Notes: generated by a model not told the origin, from the sequence alone. Positions 27,601 to 36,792 are shown, numbered from the stretch's first letter. The stretch is DNA of 64,000 nt from Methylobacterium sp. Leaf123 (GCF_001423405.1 NZ_LMNS01000012.1:1203-65202), one strand, 5' to 3'. Numbers and translations: made by a program.

Positions 27601-27621
27601 AAGGGCCGCGCGGCCCTTTTT
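27601..27621 (+). terminator. Rho-independent terminator
   Basis: AAGGGCCG and CGGCCCTTTTT form a stem of about 8 bp that runs directly into five T residues. It is oriented for plus-strand transcription and lies about 145 bases beyond the 42-aa protein gene, with the family B repeat between them. Confidence 0.65.
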
Positions 27622-27793
27622 CGTGGCGCTCGCCGGTTGCAGGGATCGCAAAGCTGGGGACCGGCCGTTGGGGTGGCCAATGCGGGATGGGGCCTTTATG
27701 CCCCTGGCCCTTCTCCGGTCTTGAAACCTCACAGGTAAAGGCTCGGGTTCTTGCCGGTTCACGTCACCGGACCGCGCGACCCGATCTGCGATC

Positions 27794-28033
27794 ATGTCCT
27801 CATTGTACGAAGCTGCCCCATCCCCGGCGGTCGAAGCCGATGCGAGCAAAGGCTTGCCGACGTACGTCGTCGGGCAGGATCGGCAGGGCCACTGGGTCGC
27901 CCTGGAAAGCCAAGGCCTTGGCGGCGGCTATTTCCGCAGCCGCGAGGCGGCGTTCCAGTATGCCGTCGGCGAGACCGGACGCCGCGCGGGCGCGGTGCGC
28001 CTCAGCGCCGAGCCGCTGCGCATCGCTCTGTGA
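27794..28033 (+). CDS. Conserved-type hypothetical protein, 79 aa
   Basis: The small soluble protein has a central pattern GQDRQGHWVALESQGLGGGYFRSREAAFQYA (quoted in parts: HWVALESQGLGGGYF, then SREAAFQYA). This strand-strand-helix layout resembles short DUF2188-like proteins of alphaproteobacteria, in which the Gly-Gly-x-F turn precedes a helix. There is no signal peptide. The ATG at 27794 lacks a strong ribosome site. It is convergent with the patatin gene, with 15 bases between the stops. The function is unknown. Confidence 0.6.
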   Translation: MSSLYEAAPSPAVEADASKGLPTYVVGQDRQGHWVALESQGLGGGYFRSREAAFQYAVGETGRRAGAVRLSAEPLRIAL

Positions 28034-28048
28034 GACTGGCGGCGGGCG

Positions 28049-29248
28049 TTAGCGCGCCGCCACCGCCTCCCGCACCACGTTCTTGACCAGGGGGGCGGCC
28101 GGCACGCCGGACTGCCAGAGCTGACCCGTACGCCCGGCCTCGTAGCCGAACTGGTAGAGGCTGCGCATGTAGCCGGTGTCGAAGCCGCGCGCGGTCGTGG
28201 TCTGCGGGGCGCTCTCGTCGATATAGGTCAGGTTGAAGCCCATCCCGTTGCGACGGGCGAACACGTCGGTCGCCACCAGCGTCGCCCGCGAGCGGGCGCG
28301 GCTCGCGGTGGTGAAGGACTTCTCGACGATCGACAGGGTGTTGTTCTTCGTCACCTCGAATTCGGGTTCGAGACGGCCGTTGATGACCACGTAGATGTCG
28401 GCCTTGCCCGCACTGCGGAAGCGCCCGTCGCGCACGAGGAAGCTCTGCGGCAGGGTGAAGATCGGCGTCACCACCGAGCCGTCCACGTGCATTTCCTGGA
28501 AGGCGCGGCCCTCGGCCTGCACGTCGAGGAGCTGGGGCGGGAACACCGCCGGGATGCTCGCCGAGGCGGTGAGCACGTCGGTGAACAGCGAAACCGCGTT
28601 GGGCGCGCCGCTCGCGGCGATGGCGCCCATGTTCCAGATCACGGCGCGCTGCGTGTCGAGATTCGTCGTCACCACGAGCAGGCGGCGGCCCTTGGCGTGC
28701 TCTTCCGCGACCGCCTGAAGCAGTTCGGGAGTGACGTAGCGGGCGATCAGGTTGCGCAGCCGCCCGTCGCCGAACAGGCCGGAGCCGAACAGCACGTTGG
28801 CGATGCTCGGGCTCTGCACCAGCGAATCGGCGATGCCGCTGGTGTAGATGTCGGTGAGGTAGGGATCGTAGGCGGGCCCGAGGAAGGCGAAGGGCGCGAT
28901 CAGGGCGCCGGTCGAGACGCCGGAGACGATGGTGAATTCCGGCCGCTTGCCCGAGGCGGTCCAGCCGTTGAGCACGCCCGCGCCGTAGGCACCGTCACCC
29001 CCGCCGCCCGAGAGCGCGAGATAGGTGAAGGCTTGCCGCTTCTTCTGCGGGCCGGCGGCCATCGCCACGAAGTCGGCGGCGCCGGCATCGGCATAGGCGC
29101 GCACGCCGACCATGCCGGGCACGGTCGCGGCTTCCGCCTCGCTCTCCGTGTAGTTCGTCCGCGGCAGGGAGGAGCAGGCCGCGGCCTGCCCGGCGACCGC
29201 CGCGGCGAGGAGCAGGCGCGACCAGCGGAAACCTTTTGGCATCGACAT
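28049..29248 (-). CDS. Patatin-like phospholipase family lipoprotein
   Basis: The 399-residue protein begins with a lipoprotein signal ending AAAC, with C25 as the probable lipidation site. The patatin fold follows: a Gly-rich oxyanion loop GGGGDGAYGAG at residues 81-91, nucleophile Ser112 in GVSTG, and the catalytic Asp in HVDGSV near 255. A Ser-Asp dyad lipid acyl hydrolase at the outer or inner membrane is expected. The start ATG at 29248 precedes MSMPKGFRWSRLLLAAA. It is transcribed away from the helix-hairpin-helix gene. The physiological lipid is unknown. Confidence 0.88.
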   Translation of the reverse strand: MSMPKGFRWSRLLLAAAVAGQAAACSSLPRTNYTESEAEAATVPGMVGVRAYADAGAADFVAMAAGPQKKRQAFTYLALSGGGGDGAYGAGVLNGWTASGKRPEFTIVSGVSTGALIAPFAFLGPAYDPYLTDIYTSGIADSLVQSPSIANVLFGSGLFGDGRLRNLIARYVTPELLQAVAEEHAKGRRLLVVTTNLDTQRAVIWNMGAIAASGAPNAVSLFTDVLTASASIPAVFPPQLLDVQAEGRAFQEMHVDGSVVTPIFTLPQSFLVRDGRFRSAGKADIYVVINGRLEPEFEVTKNNTLSIVEKSFTTASRARSRATLVATDVFARRNGMGFNLTYIDESAPQTTTARGFDTGYMRSLYQFGYEAGRTGQLWQSGVPAAPLVKNVVREAVAAR

Positions 29249-29575
29249 GACCCGAACAAGCCCGATGGATGAGGGCTAGCCTACACGAAACGAGCTTGGC
29301 CGTATTGCGTTCCCGCACAGGCATGGTGCGCTCAGGCGCCGGCTGATGCCGTGCGGCCACAACGTGAGCGAGGATGACCGCGCCGGCTCGTATCTCGAGT
29401 GCCCCTCCTGCCCCGTTTGGCTTGCGCGGGACTGTCGCGGCGGGCCGGCGCGCCCAATCTCTCGGATTTGTCATATGTTCCCGCCGTGCCAGCACGTTAG
29501 GATCCCACCAATGTCCGGAGCCGAGCACGAGACCCCGACTGCCTCCCATGTCCGCGATGCGGGCGGGCGGCGCCC
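29249..29575. other. Divergent intergenic region, no gene supported
   Basis: These 327 bases separate two divergent genes (patatin lipoprotein and helix-hairpin-helix protein) and must contain both promoters. Short frames exist, including a 23-codon one at 29511-29582 whose stop overlaps the downstream ATG, but none has a ribosome site or recognisable product. No convincing promoter boxes or palindromes were found. Confidence 0.5.
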
Positions 29576-30127
29576 ATGCTGAGCGGATCGGCGATCCTCA
29601 GGGTCGGCCTCCTGATCCTGGCAGCGGCGGGCCTGGCTTGGATCATTCAATCGGTCTGGCTGCATGGCCCGGCGCCGGAGACCGCTGCGCCGGCGGCCGC
29701 GACGATGACGCCCGCCCGGCCGCCGGGGGTTGCCTCCGCGCCGCCTCCGACCGTGCGCGTGGTGAAGCCGGCCGAGCCGTCGCCGGAGCCGCCCCGGCCG
29801 GTCGCCGAGGCGCCGCCGCCGACCCTGCCCGCATCGCCGCCGACCGATCCGGCACCGTCACCCGCCCCTGCCCCGGTCGCGCGGATGGCGCCGCCCGAGG
29901 CCGATCCGGTGGCCGAGGCGGAAGAGAACGCGCCCCCTGCGGCGGTCTCCCTGATCGACCTCAACACCGCCTCGGTCGCCGAGTTGAACGGCCTGAAGGG
30001 CGGCGGCGCCATCGGCCGGACGATCGTCCAGCACCGCCCCTACGCCTCGGTGGATCAGCTTCTCAGCAAGCGCGTCCTCAACCGCGCCACCTACCAACGC
30101 ATCAAGGATCAGGTCTCGGTCCGGTGA
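29576..30127 (+). CDS. Membrane-anchored helix-hairpin-helix protein with Pro-rich linker
   Basis: The 183-residue protein has one N-terminal membrane segment (LRVGLLILAAAGLAWIIQSV), then about 100 residues rich in Pro and Ala. The C-terminal 60 residues form a helix-hairpin-helix: SLIDLNTASVAELNGLKGGG, then IGRTIVQHRPYASVDQLL and a closing helix. This is the ComEA-like HhH arrangement, a non-specific DNA-binding unit, here placed outside the cytoplasmic membrane or tethered to it. The hairpin GLKGGGAIG replaces the usual G-h-G. It may serve DNA uptake or envelope anchoring; no other competence genes are nearby. Confidence 0.75.
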   Translation: MLSGSAILRVGLLILAAAGLAWIIQSVWLHGPAPETAAPAAATMTPARPPGVASAPPPTVRVVKPAEPSPEPPRPVAEAPPPTLPASPPTDPAPSPAPAPVARMAPPEADPVAEAEENAPPAAVSLIDLNTASVAELNGLKGGGAIGRTIVQHRPYASVDQLLSKRVLNRATYQRIKDQVSVR

Positions 30128-30330
30128 CGGCCGGCCGATCGCGTCACGGCGAGGCCGTCGCCGAAGGGCGCCCACGGTTCGTGGAAAACCGCCGCCCGAG
30201 CGACAAGTGCGCCTCGGAGAAACCGGCGGATCGCTTTTCCGTCCACCGCACCCTGCATCCAACCCTGGCACAGCGCGCGCCGAGGCCCTAAACAGGTCGG
30301 ACGTTCCCGTAAAAAGGCTGAGGCCGCTCC

Positions 30331-30546
30331 ATGCAAACGACATCCGGCGCACCGATCCTCCGCCGGGATCTGGGCGTCGAGGAAACGACGGAATCCGACA
30401 ACATCGTCCGCTGGGACGGCGAGCGGCTCTACGTCGAGCAGGATATCTTCCACAACGGCCAGCTCGTGCACCGCAAGTACCGGCGCACCATCACCGAGCC
30501 GGTCGCCCGCGTCCTGCAATCGATCCTCAAGCGCTCGCAGCAATGA
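30331..30546 (+). CDS. Hypothetical protein, 71 aa
   Basis: The small soluble protein has a strand-rich centre (NIVRWDGERLYVEQDIF, HRKYRRTI) and a C-terminal helix (PVARVLQSILKRSQQ). Its ATGA overlap with the next gene implies coupled translation with the DUF3016 protein. No family is recognised. The distinct protein-like composition and the tight overlap support a real gene. Confidence 0.65.
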   Translation: MQTTSGAPILRRDLGVEETTESDNIVRWDGERLYVEQDIFHNGQLVHRKYRRTITEPVARVLQSILKRSQQ

Positions 30547-31049
30547 GGGTTGCGGCGCTCGGCCTGCTCGCGGCGCTCTCTCTGCCCCTCGCCGCCTCGT
30601 CGGCGGCGGCGCAGGTGCGGGTGACCTTCGTCGCACCCGAGCGCTACACCGATGCCGAGAACCGCTTCAGCTCCGGCCTGTCGTCGCGGGCGGTGCTGGC
30701 CGAGATGCGCCGCCTGTTCGAGACGCTCGGCAACCCGGTTCTGGCACCGGGCCAGACCCTCGACATCGCGGTGCTCGACATCGACCTCGCCGGACTCGAT
30801 CGACCGAGCTTCGGCGCGGCCCAGGGCGTGCGGGTGGTGATCGACATCACCCCGCCGCGCTTCCGCCTGCGCTACGCCCTGAAGGAGCGGGGCCGCACGG
30901 TGCTGGCGGCGGAGGAAGTCGTCACCGACATCAACTTCCTGCTCCGCGCCAACCGGCTCTCATCCGGGCAGACCTTCTTCTACGAGCGCGAGGTGCTGCG
31001 GGACTGGTTCCGGGCGCGCTTCGTGCAGCGGCGCCCGCCGCCGGGCTGA
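30543..31049 (+). CDS. DUF3016 family exported protein
   Basis: The 168-residue protein has a signal peptide (MRVAALGLLAALSLPLAASSAAAQ) and the DUF3016 pattern: VTFVAPERYTDAENRF, LDIAVLDIDLAGLDRP, then FRLRYALKERG and a conserved C-terminal FFYEREVLRDWFRARF. DUF3016 proteins are small periplasmic proteins of unknown role. It starts by a four-base overlap with the preceding 71-aa gene. The lipid kinase gene follows after 75 bases. Confidence 0.8.
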   Translation: MRVAALGLLAALSLPLAASSAAAQVRVTFVAPERYTDAENRFSSGLSSRAVLAEMRRLFETLGNPVLAPGQTLDIAVLDIDLAGLDRPSFGAAQGVRVVIDITPPRFRLRYALKERGRTVLAAEEVVTDINFLLRANRLSSGQTFFYEREVLRDWFRARFVQRRPPPG

Positions 31050-31124
31050 TCCCGGTTCGTCACACGCCCGACGCCCGCGTCTGTCATCCCCACGCCGTCA
31101 GGATGCGGGGAAACGCCGGGAGAC

Positions 31125-32024
31125 ATGCGGATCGTCCTCGTCGCCAACGCCGCGTCGGGCGCCTTCGCCGACGGCCTGACGCCGGACGCGATCCGCGCGC
31201 GGCTGAGGGCGGCGGGCCTCGATCTCGCCCCGGAGCCGGATGAGCGTCTGCCGCTGCCCGAGCGTCTGCGCGCCGCCCTGCGCGTTGAGGGCATCACGGC
31301 CGTGGCGGTGGCCGGCGGCGACGGCACGCTCAACTGCGCGGCCGGAATGCTCGCGGGCAGCGGCGTCGCACTTGGTATCCTGCCCCTCGGCACCATGAAC
31401 CTGCTGGCCAAGGATCTCGGCATCCCGCTCGACCTGGATGAGGCCATCGCGGTGCTCGCGGCGGGGCGGACCCGCGCCGTCGATGTCGGCCGCGTGAACG
31501 GGCACGTCTTTCTCATCAACTCGGTACTTGGCATGCCCGCCCGCATGGTCCGCCACCGCGAAGCCTTTCGCGGGCGGCGCCTCGGGGTTCCGGCGCTGCT
31601 GCGGCTGGCCGTGGCGATGCTGCGCCATCTCGGACCCTATCCGCGCCTCTCGGCGGTGATCTCGGCCGACGGGCGGCGGAGACGGCTGCGCGTGCGCCTG
31701 CTCGCGGTGGTCAACAACGACTATGCGGAGGGGCCGGGAAAGATTCTGAAACGGAGCCAGGTCGATGGCGGTGAGTTGACGCTCTACATCGCCCGTCGGC
31801 TGTCCCCGTGGCGCCTCGCCCGGCTGGCCCTCGGATTCGGGCTCGGTCGCTGGCGCGACGAGCCGGGCCTGGAGCGCGGTGCCGCGGCTCGCATCGTCGT
31901 CTCCGCCCGGAGGCGCGCGTTACGGGTGATGAACGATGGAGAGGTCCGCTTGATTGCCCCGCCCCTGCGCTACCGCCTGATGCCCCGTGCCCTCACCGTG
32001 ATCGTGCCGGAGCCGGTCCGGTGA
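31125..32024 (+). CDS. Diacylglycerol kinase family lipid kinase
   Basis: The 299-residue soluble enzyme has the DAGK catalytic core: IVLVANAASGAF at the start, GGDGTLN at residues 64-70, GILPLGTMNLLAKDLGIP, and a C-terminal beta-sandwich with MNDGEV. The family (DgkB/YegS-like) phosphorylates lipid hydroxyls such as diacylglycerol or sphingoid bases. Its stop overlaps the GTG start of the metallophosphoesterase gene, so they form a coupled pair, as seen in other Rhizobiales. The exact lipid is not deducible. Confidence 0.86.
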   Translation: MRIVLVANAASGAFADGLTPDAIRARLRAAGLDLAPEPDERLPLPERLRAALRVEGITAVAVAGGDGTLNCAAGMLAGSGVALGILPLGTMNLLAKDLGIPLDLDEAIAVLAAGRTRAVDVGRVNGHVFLINSVLGMPARMVRHREAFRGRRLGVPALLRLAVAMLRHLGPYPRLSAVISADGRRRRLRVRLLAVVNNDYAEGPGKILKRSQVDGGELTLYIARRLSPWRLARLALGFGLGRWRDEPGLERGAAARIVVSARRRALRVMNDGEVRLIAPPLRYRLMPRALTVIVPEPVR

Positions 32025-32887
32025 GGCGGGTCGCCCACATCTCCGACCTGCATTTCGGACGCACCGATCCGGCGGTGGTCGAAGCGCTCGTGGCCGAGCT
32101 GAATCGTGATCCGCCGGACCTGATCGTGGCGTCGGGCGACTTCACCATGCGGGCGCGGCGCAAGGAATACGTCCAGGCGCGCGCCTTCCTCGACCGGTTG
32201 GTCGCGCCCTGGATCGCGGTGCCGGGCAACCACGACATCGCCTATTTCAAGCTCTTCACCCGCTTCTTCCACCCGTTCGGCCGCTACCGGCGCTTCATCG
32301 CCAAGGACACCGAACCGACCTTTCTCGACGACGAGATCGCGGTGGTCTGCCTCAACACGGTGCGGACCTGGGCGCCGGAGACGGATTGGTCGCAAGGGAA
32401 GATCACCCGGGCGCAGATCGCCCGCACCGAGGAGCGGCTGGCGGCGCTGCCGGATCACGTCTTCCGGATCGTGGTCGGCCACCACCCCTTCATGCCGCCG
32501 CCCTGGGACGCGGAGGCCCGCCTCGTCGGGCGCGCCGACGAGGCGCTCGACGCCTTCCGCCGCCACAGCGTCGGGCTGACGCTCGCCGGTCATCTCCACC
32601 GCCACTATTCCCGCTTCGCCGAGGCGCCGGAGACGGGCACCGAACCCGGCTCGGTGAGCGTGGATCGCGGCACGGCGCGGGCGGGCGGCGGGCGGCTGCT
32701 CGCGGTGCAGGCGGGCTCGGCCACCTCGACGCGGCTGCGCGGCAACGAGCCCAACGCCTATAACCGCATCGTCATCGAGGACGGGCGGGCCACCGTCACC
32801 GTGCGGGTCTGGACAGGCGCCGCCTTCGAGGACGCGCGGGAGGACGATTCCGTGCCGGCGGGCGAGGCGGAGCCGGCCGGGCGCTGA
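32021..32887 (+). CDS. Metallophosphoesterase
   Basis: The 288-residue calcineurin-like phosphoesterase has all metal-binding blocks: D-L-H in HISDLHFGRTD, the GD block in VASGDFTMR, GNHD, VVGHHP and GHLHRH. It probably hydrolyses a phosphomono- or diester, perhaps linked to the lipid phosphate made by the overlapping kinase (inference). The start is the GTG at 32021, overlapping the kinase stop by four bases. The frame extension upstream to 31808 lies inside the kinase gene and is discarded. The tail is acidic. Confidence 0.87.
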   Translation: MRRVAHISDLHFGRTDPAVVEALVAELNRDPPDLIVASGDFTMRARRKEYVQARAFLDRLVAPWIAVPGNHDIAYFKLFTRFFHPFGRYRRFIAKDTEPTFLDDEIAVVCLNTVRTWAPETDWSQGKITRAQIARTEERLAALPDHVFRIVVGHHPFMPPPWDAEARLVGRADEALDAFRRHSVGLTLAGHLHRHYSRFAEAPETGTEPGSVSVDRGTARAGGGRLLAVQAGSATSTRLRGNEPNAYNRIVIEDGRATVTVRVWTGAAFEDAREDDSVPAGEAEPAGR

Positions 32888-32912
32888 CCGCCCGGCCGCT
32901 CGCTTCCGAGGC

Positions 32913-34373
32913 TCAGGACAAAGCCGTCTGCCGCGTGCGCTTGCCCGCGAGGCTGACGGCGAAGGCCACGGCGAGGTTCAGCGCCAAAGCCACCACGCCG
33001 ATGTTGAGATCCTGCACCGGCCCCGGCAGGCCGGGGAAGAGCTTGGCCAATGTGTAGCCCCCGACCACCGTGATCGCCACGGCGGTCACACCGGCCAGGA
33101 TGCCGGCCATCGCCCCCGCCCGCGTGAGCGGGTTGTTGCGCAGGAGGCTGAAGAAGAAGGCCGGGAAGAGCTGCGTGACGACCGCGTAGCCGATCAGCAG
33201 GAGCTGCACGATGGTCTCGCCGCCATAGAGGGTGAAGCCGACGCAGGCGATCGCCAGCAGCGGCGCGATCCCCTTGGCGAGCCTACCCGTGGTCGCGTCG
33301 GTCGCGTTGCGCGCCAGCGGCCGGTAGAGGTTCTGCGCGATCAGGGTCGAGCCTGCGATCAGGATCATCGAGCCCGGCACCAGGGCGGTCAGCACGCCGG
33401 TGGCGCCGATGACGCCGACGAACCACGGCGGGAAGGTCTGGAGCGCGATCCGGAACAGCGAGAGATCGACGTCCGGCCCCGTCAGCCCCGGCACCTGCAG
33501 CACCGCCGCGAACCCCGCGAAGAACACGAACAGCAGCATGAGCTGGTAGAGCGGCAGGAACACCGCGTTGCGCCGGAAGGTGCGCGCATCGCTCGCGGTG
33601 TAGATCGAGGCGAAGATGTGCGGGAACATCCAGCCGCCGAGCGCCGTGAGCAGCGTGGTCGAGGCGAACCACGTCGCGCTCTGGCCACGGTCCGGCAGCG
33701 CGAGGAAGCCGGGCTTGGCCGTATCGATCGCGGTGAACATCTCTCCGATGCCGCCGTAGTAGTGATACGGCAGGTAGATCCCGAGAAACATCACCACGAA
33801 CAGGATCATGAAATCCTTGAGCACGGCGGTCCAGGCCGAGCCGCGCACGCCGGAGACCATCACGTAGACGGTCAGCACCGCCGCGCCGATCCAGATCGCC
33901 ACGGTCTGCGAGATCGCGCCGTAGGACGCCGTGGCGACGATGATGCCGAGCCCCTTGAGCTGGAGCACCATGTAGGGGACGAGCGCCACGATCCCGACCA
34001 GCGCGACCAGGATGCCGAGGCTTTGGCTGTCGTAGCGCGCGGCGAAATAATCGGGCTGCGAGAACAGGTTGCGCTCCTTGGCGAAGCGCCAGGCCGGCGG
34101 CAGGATCCAGTAGGAGATGACGTAGATCAGCGTCAGATAGCAGAGGATGTAGTAGGTCGGCCCGCCCTTGCCGTAGGCCCAGCCCGAGCCGCCGAGGAAG
34201 GTGAAGGTGGTGTAGATCTCGCCGGCCATCAGCAGGAAGACGAGCAGCGTGCCGAAGCCGCGCTTGCCCACGCTCCACTGCTCCATGTCCATGTCGTGAC
34301 CCGACCGCGCCCGGAGGCCCAGGCCGAGCGCCACCACGACGGCGAGCGCGATGATCGCGAGTGCGGCGTTCAT
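32913..34373 (-). CDS. Sodium:solute symporter (SSS) family transporter
   Basis: The 486-residue protein has about 13 hydrophobic segments and the SSS signature features: FLLMAGEIYTTFTFLGGSGWAY early, the GLGIIVATASYG helix, and GWMFPHIFASIY. It resembles monocarboxylate permeases of the family (MctP-like). The ATG at 34373 overlaps the stop of the DUF3311 gene, so the two are coupled. A short-chain carboxylate substrate is plausible but inferred. Confidence 0.85.
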   Translation of the reverse strand: MNAALAIIALAVVVALGLGLRARSGHDMDMEQWSVGKRGFGTLLVFLLMAGEIYTTFTFLGGSGWAYGKGGPTYYILCYLTLIYVISYWILPPAWRFAKERNLFSQPDYFAARYDSQSLGILVALVGIVALVPYMVLQLKGLGIIVATASYGAISQTVAIWIGAAVLTVYVMVSGVRGSAWTAVLKDFMILFVVMFLGIYLPYHYYGGIGEMFTAIDTAKPGFLALPDRGQSATWFASTTLLTALGGWMFPHIFASIYTASDARTFRRNAVFLPLYQLMLLFVFFAGFAAVLQVPGLTGPDVDLSLFRIALQTFPPWFVGVIGATGVLTALVPGSMILIAGSTLIAQNLYRPLARNATDATTGRLAKGIAPLLAIACVGFTLYGGETIVQLLLIGYAVVTQLFPAFFFSLLRNNPLTRAGAMAGILAGVTAVAITVVGGYTLAKLFPGLPGPVQDLNIGVVALALNLAVAFAVSLAGKRTRQTALS

Positions 34374-34573
34374 GGCCCCTCCTCCGGTTCCCGGTTGGCG
34401 GGATCGGTGAGGTAGATCAGCCCCATGATCGCCGAGGTCGCCACCGTGCAGCCGACGAGCCACGCCAGCAGCAGCGGCATGCCGAGCACCAGGGGCTCGA
34501 CCCGGTTGAGGAAGAACGGCCCGGCCAGCATCCCGAGGGCGGGCAAGGCCGCGAGCCATCGCAATTGCTTCAT
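34370..34573 (-). CDS. DUF3311 small membrane protein, partner of the symporter
   Basis: The 67-residue protein has two hydrophobic helices (LAALPALGMLAGPFFLNRV and LVLGMPLLLAWLVGCTVATS), the pattern of DUF3311. These proteins are nearly always encoded immediately before an SSS symporter, here with a four-base overlap, suggesting an auxiliary subunit. Its exact role is unknown. Confidence 0.85.
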   Translation of the reverse strand: MKQLRWLAALPALGMLAGPFFLNRVEPLVLGMPLLLAWLVGCTVATSAIMGLIYLTDPANREPEEGP

Positions 34574-34713
34574 CGCCGGGCCCTCCCCGGCGATGGTTTG
34601 CGGAAATCTTTTCTGGTTTTGGTCATGCGCTCCCCATCACTGGCCGCGGGAGCATGAGGCAGAATTCGCACCAGCGCGAGAGCGGCCGCGCGGGTCGGCC
34701 TCGTCTTTCCCCC

Positions 34714-36792
34714 TCAAGCGGCCTGTTGGCGGCGGTCCAGCAGAGCCGGCAGGGCGCGCAGGTTCAGCGGCTTGGGCAGGAAGCCGTCGAAGCCGGCTGC
34801 GTAGGCCGCGGCGACGTCCTCGCGGCCGGTATTGGCGGTGAGCGCCACGAGGTGGAGCGGGCTCGCGCCGGTCTCGGCCTCGCGGGCGCGGATGCGGCGG
34901 GCGGTCTCCAGGCCGTCGAGGCCGGGCATGCGGATGTCGATCAGCGCGAGGTCGAACGGCCCCTGCCCTTCAACTGCGGCCAGCGCTTCGAGACCGTCGC
35001 GGGCGTGGATCACCCCTGCGCCGAGCCGCTCCAGCGCCTTGGTGGCGAGCAATGCGTTGATCGGGTTGTCCTCCGCCAGCAGCACCCGGCGGCCCGGTGC
35101 CCCGGCCTTGCCCGCTTCCGTCTTGGTCGGTGCGGGCTGGCTCGGTCCGGGTTGGGCCGCTGCGTCGGCGGGGCTGCGGGCCGGGCCGGGCCGCGGCTCC
35201 AGCAGGCGGTCGAACAGCGAGCGGGCGCGCACCGGCTTGATCAGGTAGCTGTCGAAGCCCGCCGCATTCGGGGCGCCGAACTCCCGCCGGTCGAAGGGCG
35301 AGAGCAGGATCAGGCTGCAGCGCACGCCGCAGCGGGCGGCCTCGGCCGCGAGCCGCCGCACCGCGGCGTCGCCGAGGCTGCGGTCGGCGATGAGCGCGTC
35401 GAAGGCGACCCCCGAGAGCGCGTCGAGGCCCGCTTCCGCGCTGTTCACGACCACCGCCGCCGCGCCCGAGCGGCTGAGCCGCCGGGCCAGGAACGGCGCC
35501 TGATACGGCGAGGCCGCCACGATCAGCACCTTGCGCGGCGCGAGGCTCGGGGTCTCGGGGAGCGTCGCGCCCTCCGCCGCCGCCAGCGGCAGCACGACCC
35601 GGAAGGTCGAGCCGCGCCCCACCGTCGAGCGCGCCTCGATCGTGCCGTTCATCCGCTCGACGAGGCGGCGGGTGATGGCCAGACCGAGGCCGGTGCCCTC
35701 GTGGCTCGCGCTGTCGTCGCCCTGCTCGAACTCCTCGAACAGGATCGGGATGCGCTCCTCCGGGATGCCCGGCCCGGTATCCTCGACCGTGAGGACGAGC
35801 CCTTCCCCCTGCCCCTCCCCCGACCGGGCGAGGCTGACGCCGACGCCGCCGGTTTGGGTGAACTTGATGGCGTTGCCGGCCAGATTCACGAGGATCTGCC
35901 GCACCCGATCGGCATCGCCCACCCGCAGGGCGGCGAGGTCGTCGGCGATGTCGAGGGCGATTTCCAGGCCCTTGTCCTGCGCACGCGGGGCCAGCAGCTC
36001 GACCACGCCCTCGACCAGGGCGGCGACGTCGAAGGGCTCGGCGGCCAGATCGAGGCGGCCCGCTTCGATGCGGGAGAAATCGAGGATGCCGTCGACGAGG
36101 CCGAGCAGCGCCTTGCCGCTGGTGCGGAACGCCTCGACATAGGTGCGCTGTTCGGGGTCGAGCCGGGTGTCGAGCAGCAGGTCGGCCATGCCGAGGATGC
36201 CGTTCAACGGCGTGCGCAGCTCGTGGCTGACGGTGGCGAGGAAGCGGGATTTCGCGACATTGGCCGCCTCCGCCCGGCTCTTCGCCTCGTCGAGGGAGCG
36301 CGCGGCCTCGACGCGCGCGGTCACGTCCTGGCCGGCCCGCAGCCAGTTCGGACCGTCGGCGCTGCCGGCGACCGGCATTTCGATGAAGGAGAACCAGCGC
36401 GGCACGCCGTCCACCGGCACCAGACGCTCCTCGATCACCCGCACGCCGTCGCCGCGCTGCTCGCTCGCGCCGCGCTCGATCACCTGCGGGCTCAGCGTCG
36501 AGCCGATCAGCTCCAGCGGCTCCACGCCGAGCAGCGCGGCAAACCCCTCGCTGGCGAAGGTGATCCGCCCCTGCCCGTCCCGCTGCACCACGGCCTCGGT
36601 CGTGGCCTCGACCAGAACCCGGTAGCGCTCCTCGCTCTCGGCGATCTGCCAGAGCCGGTCTTGGAGCGCCTCCGTCATGTCGGTATCCGGCATGACGGGC
36701 TCACGGCGGCGGAGCGACACCAGGATCAGCGCCAGCATCGCCCCCGCGATGCTCAGGCCCATCACGCTCACCGCTAGGCTCATCGGTTCCAC
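34714..36792 (-). CDS. Hybrid sensor histidine kinase with PAS and two receiver-like domains
   Basis: The 692-residue protein has an N-terminal membrane helix (residues 5-26), a PAS domain (about 52-160), a HisKA domain with phospho-acceptor H190 in SHELRTPL, and a HATPase with GNAIKF, DTGPGI and GTGLGL. It then has two receiver-like domains. The first (about 420-530) is degenerate, with ALIADRS at the Asp position and no acidic pair at its start. The second (about 565-690) is complete: VLLAEDN, ALIDIRMPGLDG and KPLN. The GTG at 36792 with a GGGGGA site is used; an ATG at 36783 is an alternative. No adjacent response regulator is present. Confidence 0.87.
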   Translation of the reverse strand: MEPMSLAVSVMGLSIAGAMLALILVSLRRREPVMPDTDMTEALQDRLWQIAESEERYRVLVEATTEAVVQRDGQGRITFASEGFAALLGVEPLELIGSTLSPQVIERGASEQRGDGVRVIEERLVPVDGVPRWFSFIEMPVAGSADGPNWLRAGQDVTARVEAARSLDEAKSRAEAANVAKSRFLATVSHELRTPLNGILGMADLLLDTRLDPEQRTYVEAFRTSGKALLGLVDGILDFSRIEAGRLDLAAEPFDVAALVEGVVELLAPRAQDKGLEIALDIADDLAALRVGDADRVRQILVNLAGNAIKFTQTGGVGVSLARSGEGQGEGLVLTVEDTGPGIPEERIPILFEEFEQGDDSASHEGTGLGLAITRRLVERMNGTIEARSTVGRGSTFRVVLPLAAAEGATLPETPSLAPRKVLIVAASPYQAPFLARRLSRSGAAAVVVNSAEAGLDALSGVAFDALIADRSLGDAAVRRLAAEAARCGVRCSLILLSPFDRREFGAPNAAGFDSYLIKPVRARSLFDRLLEPRPGPARSPADAAAQPGPSQPAPTKTEAGKAGAPGRRVLLAEDNPINALLATKALERLGAGVIHARDGLEALAAVEGQGPFDLALIDIRMPGLDGLETARRIRAREAETGASPLHLVALTANTGREDVAAAYAAGFDGFLPKPLNLRALPALLDRRQQAA

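Noticed and set aside
29511..29582. Possible 23-codon leader peptide whose stop overlaps the helix-hairpin-helix gene start
   Set aside because: It lacks a ribosome site and recognisable leader-peptide features; overlap alone is weak evidence.
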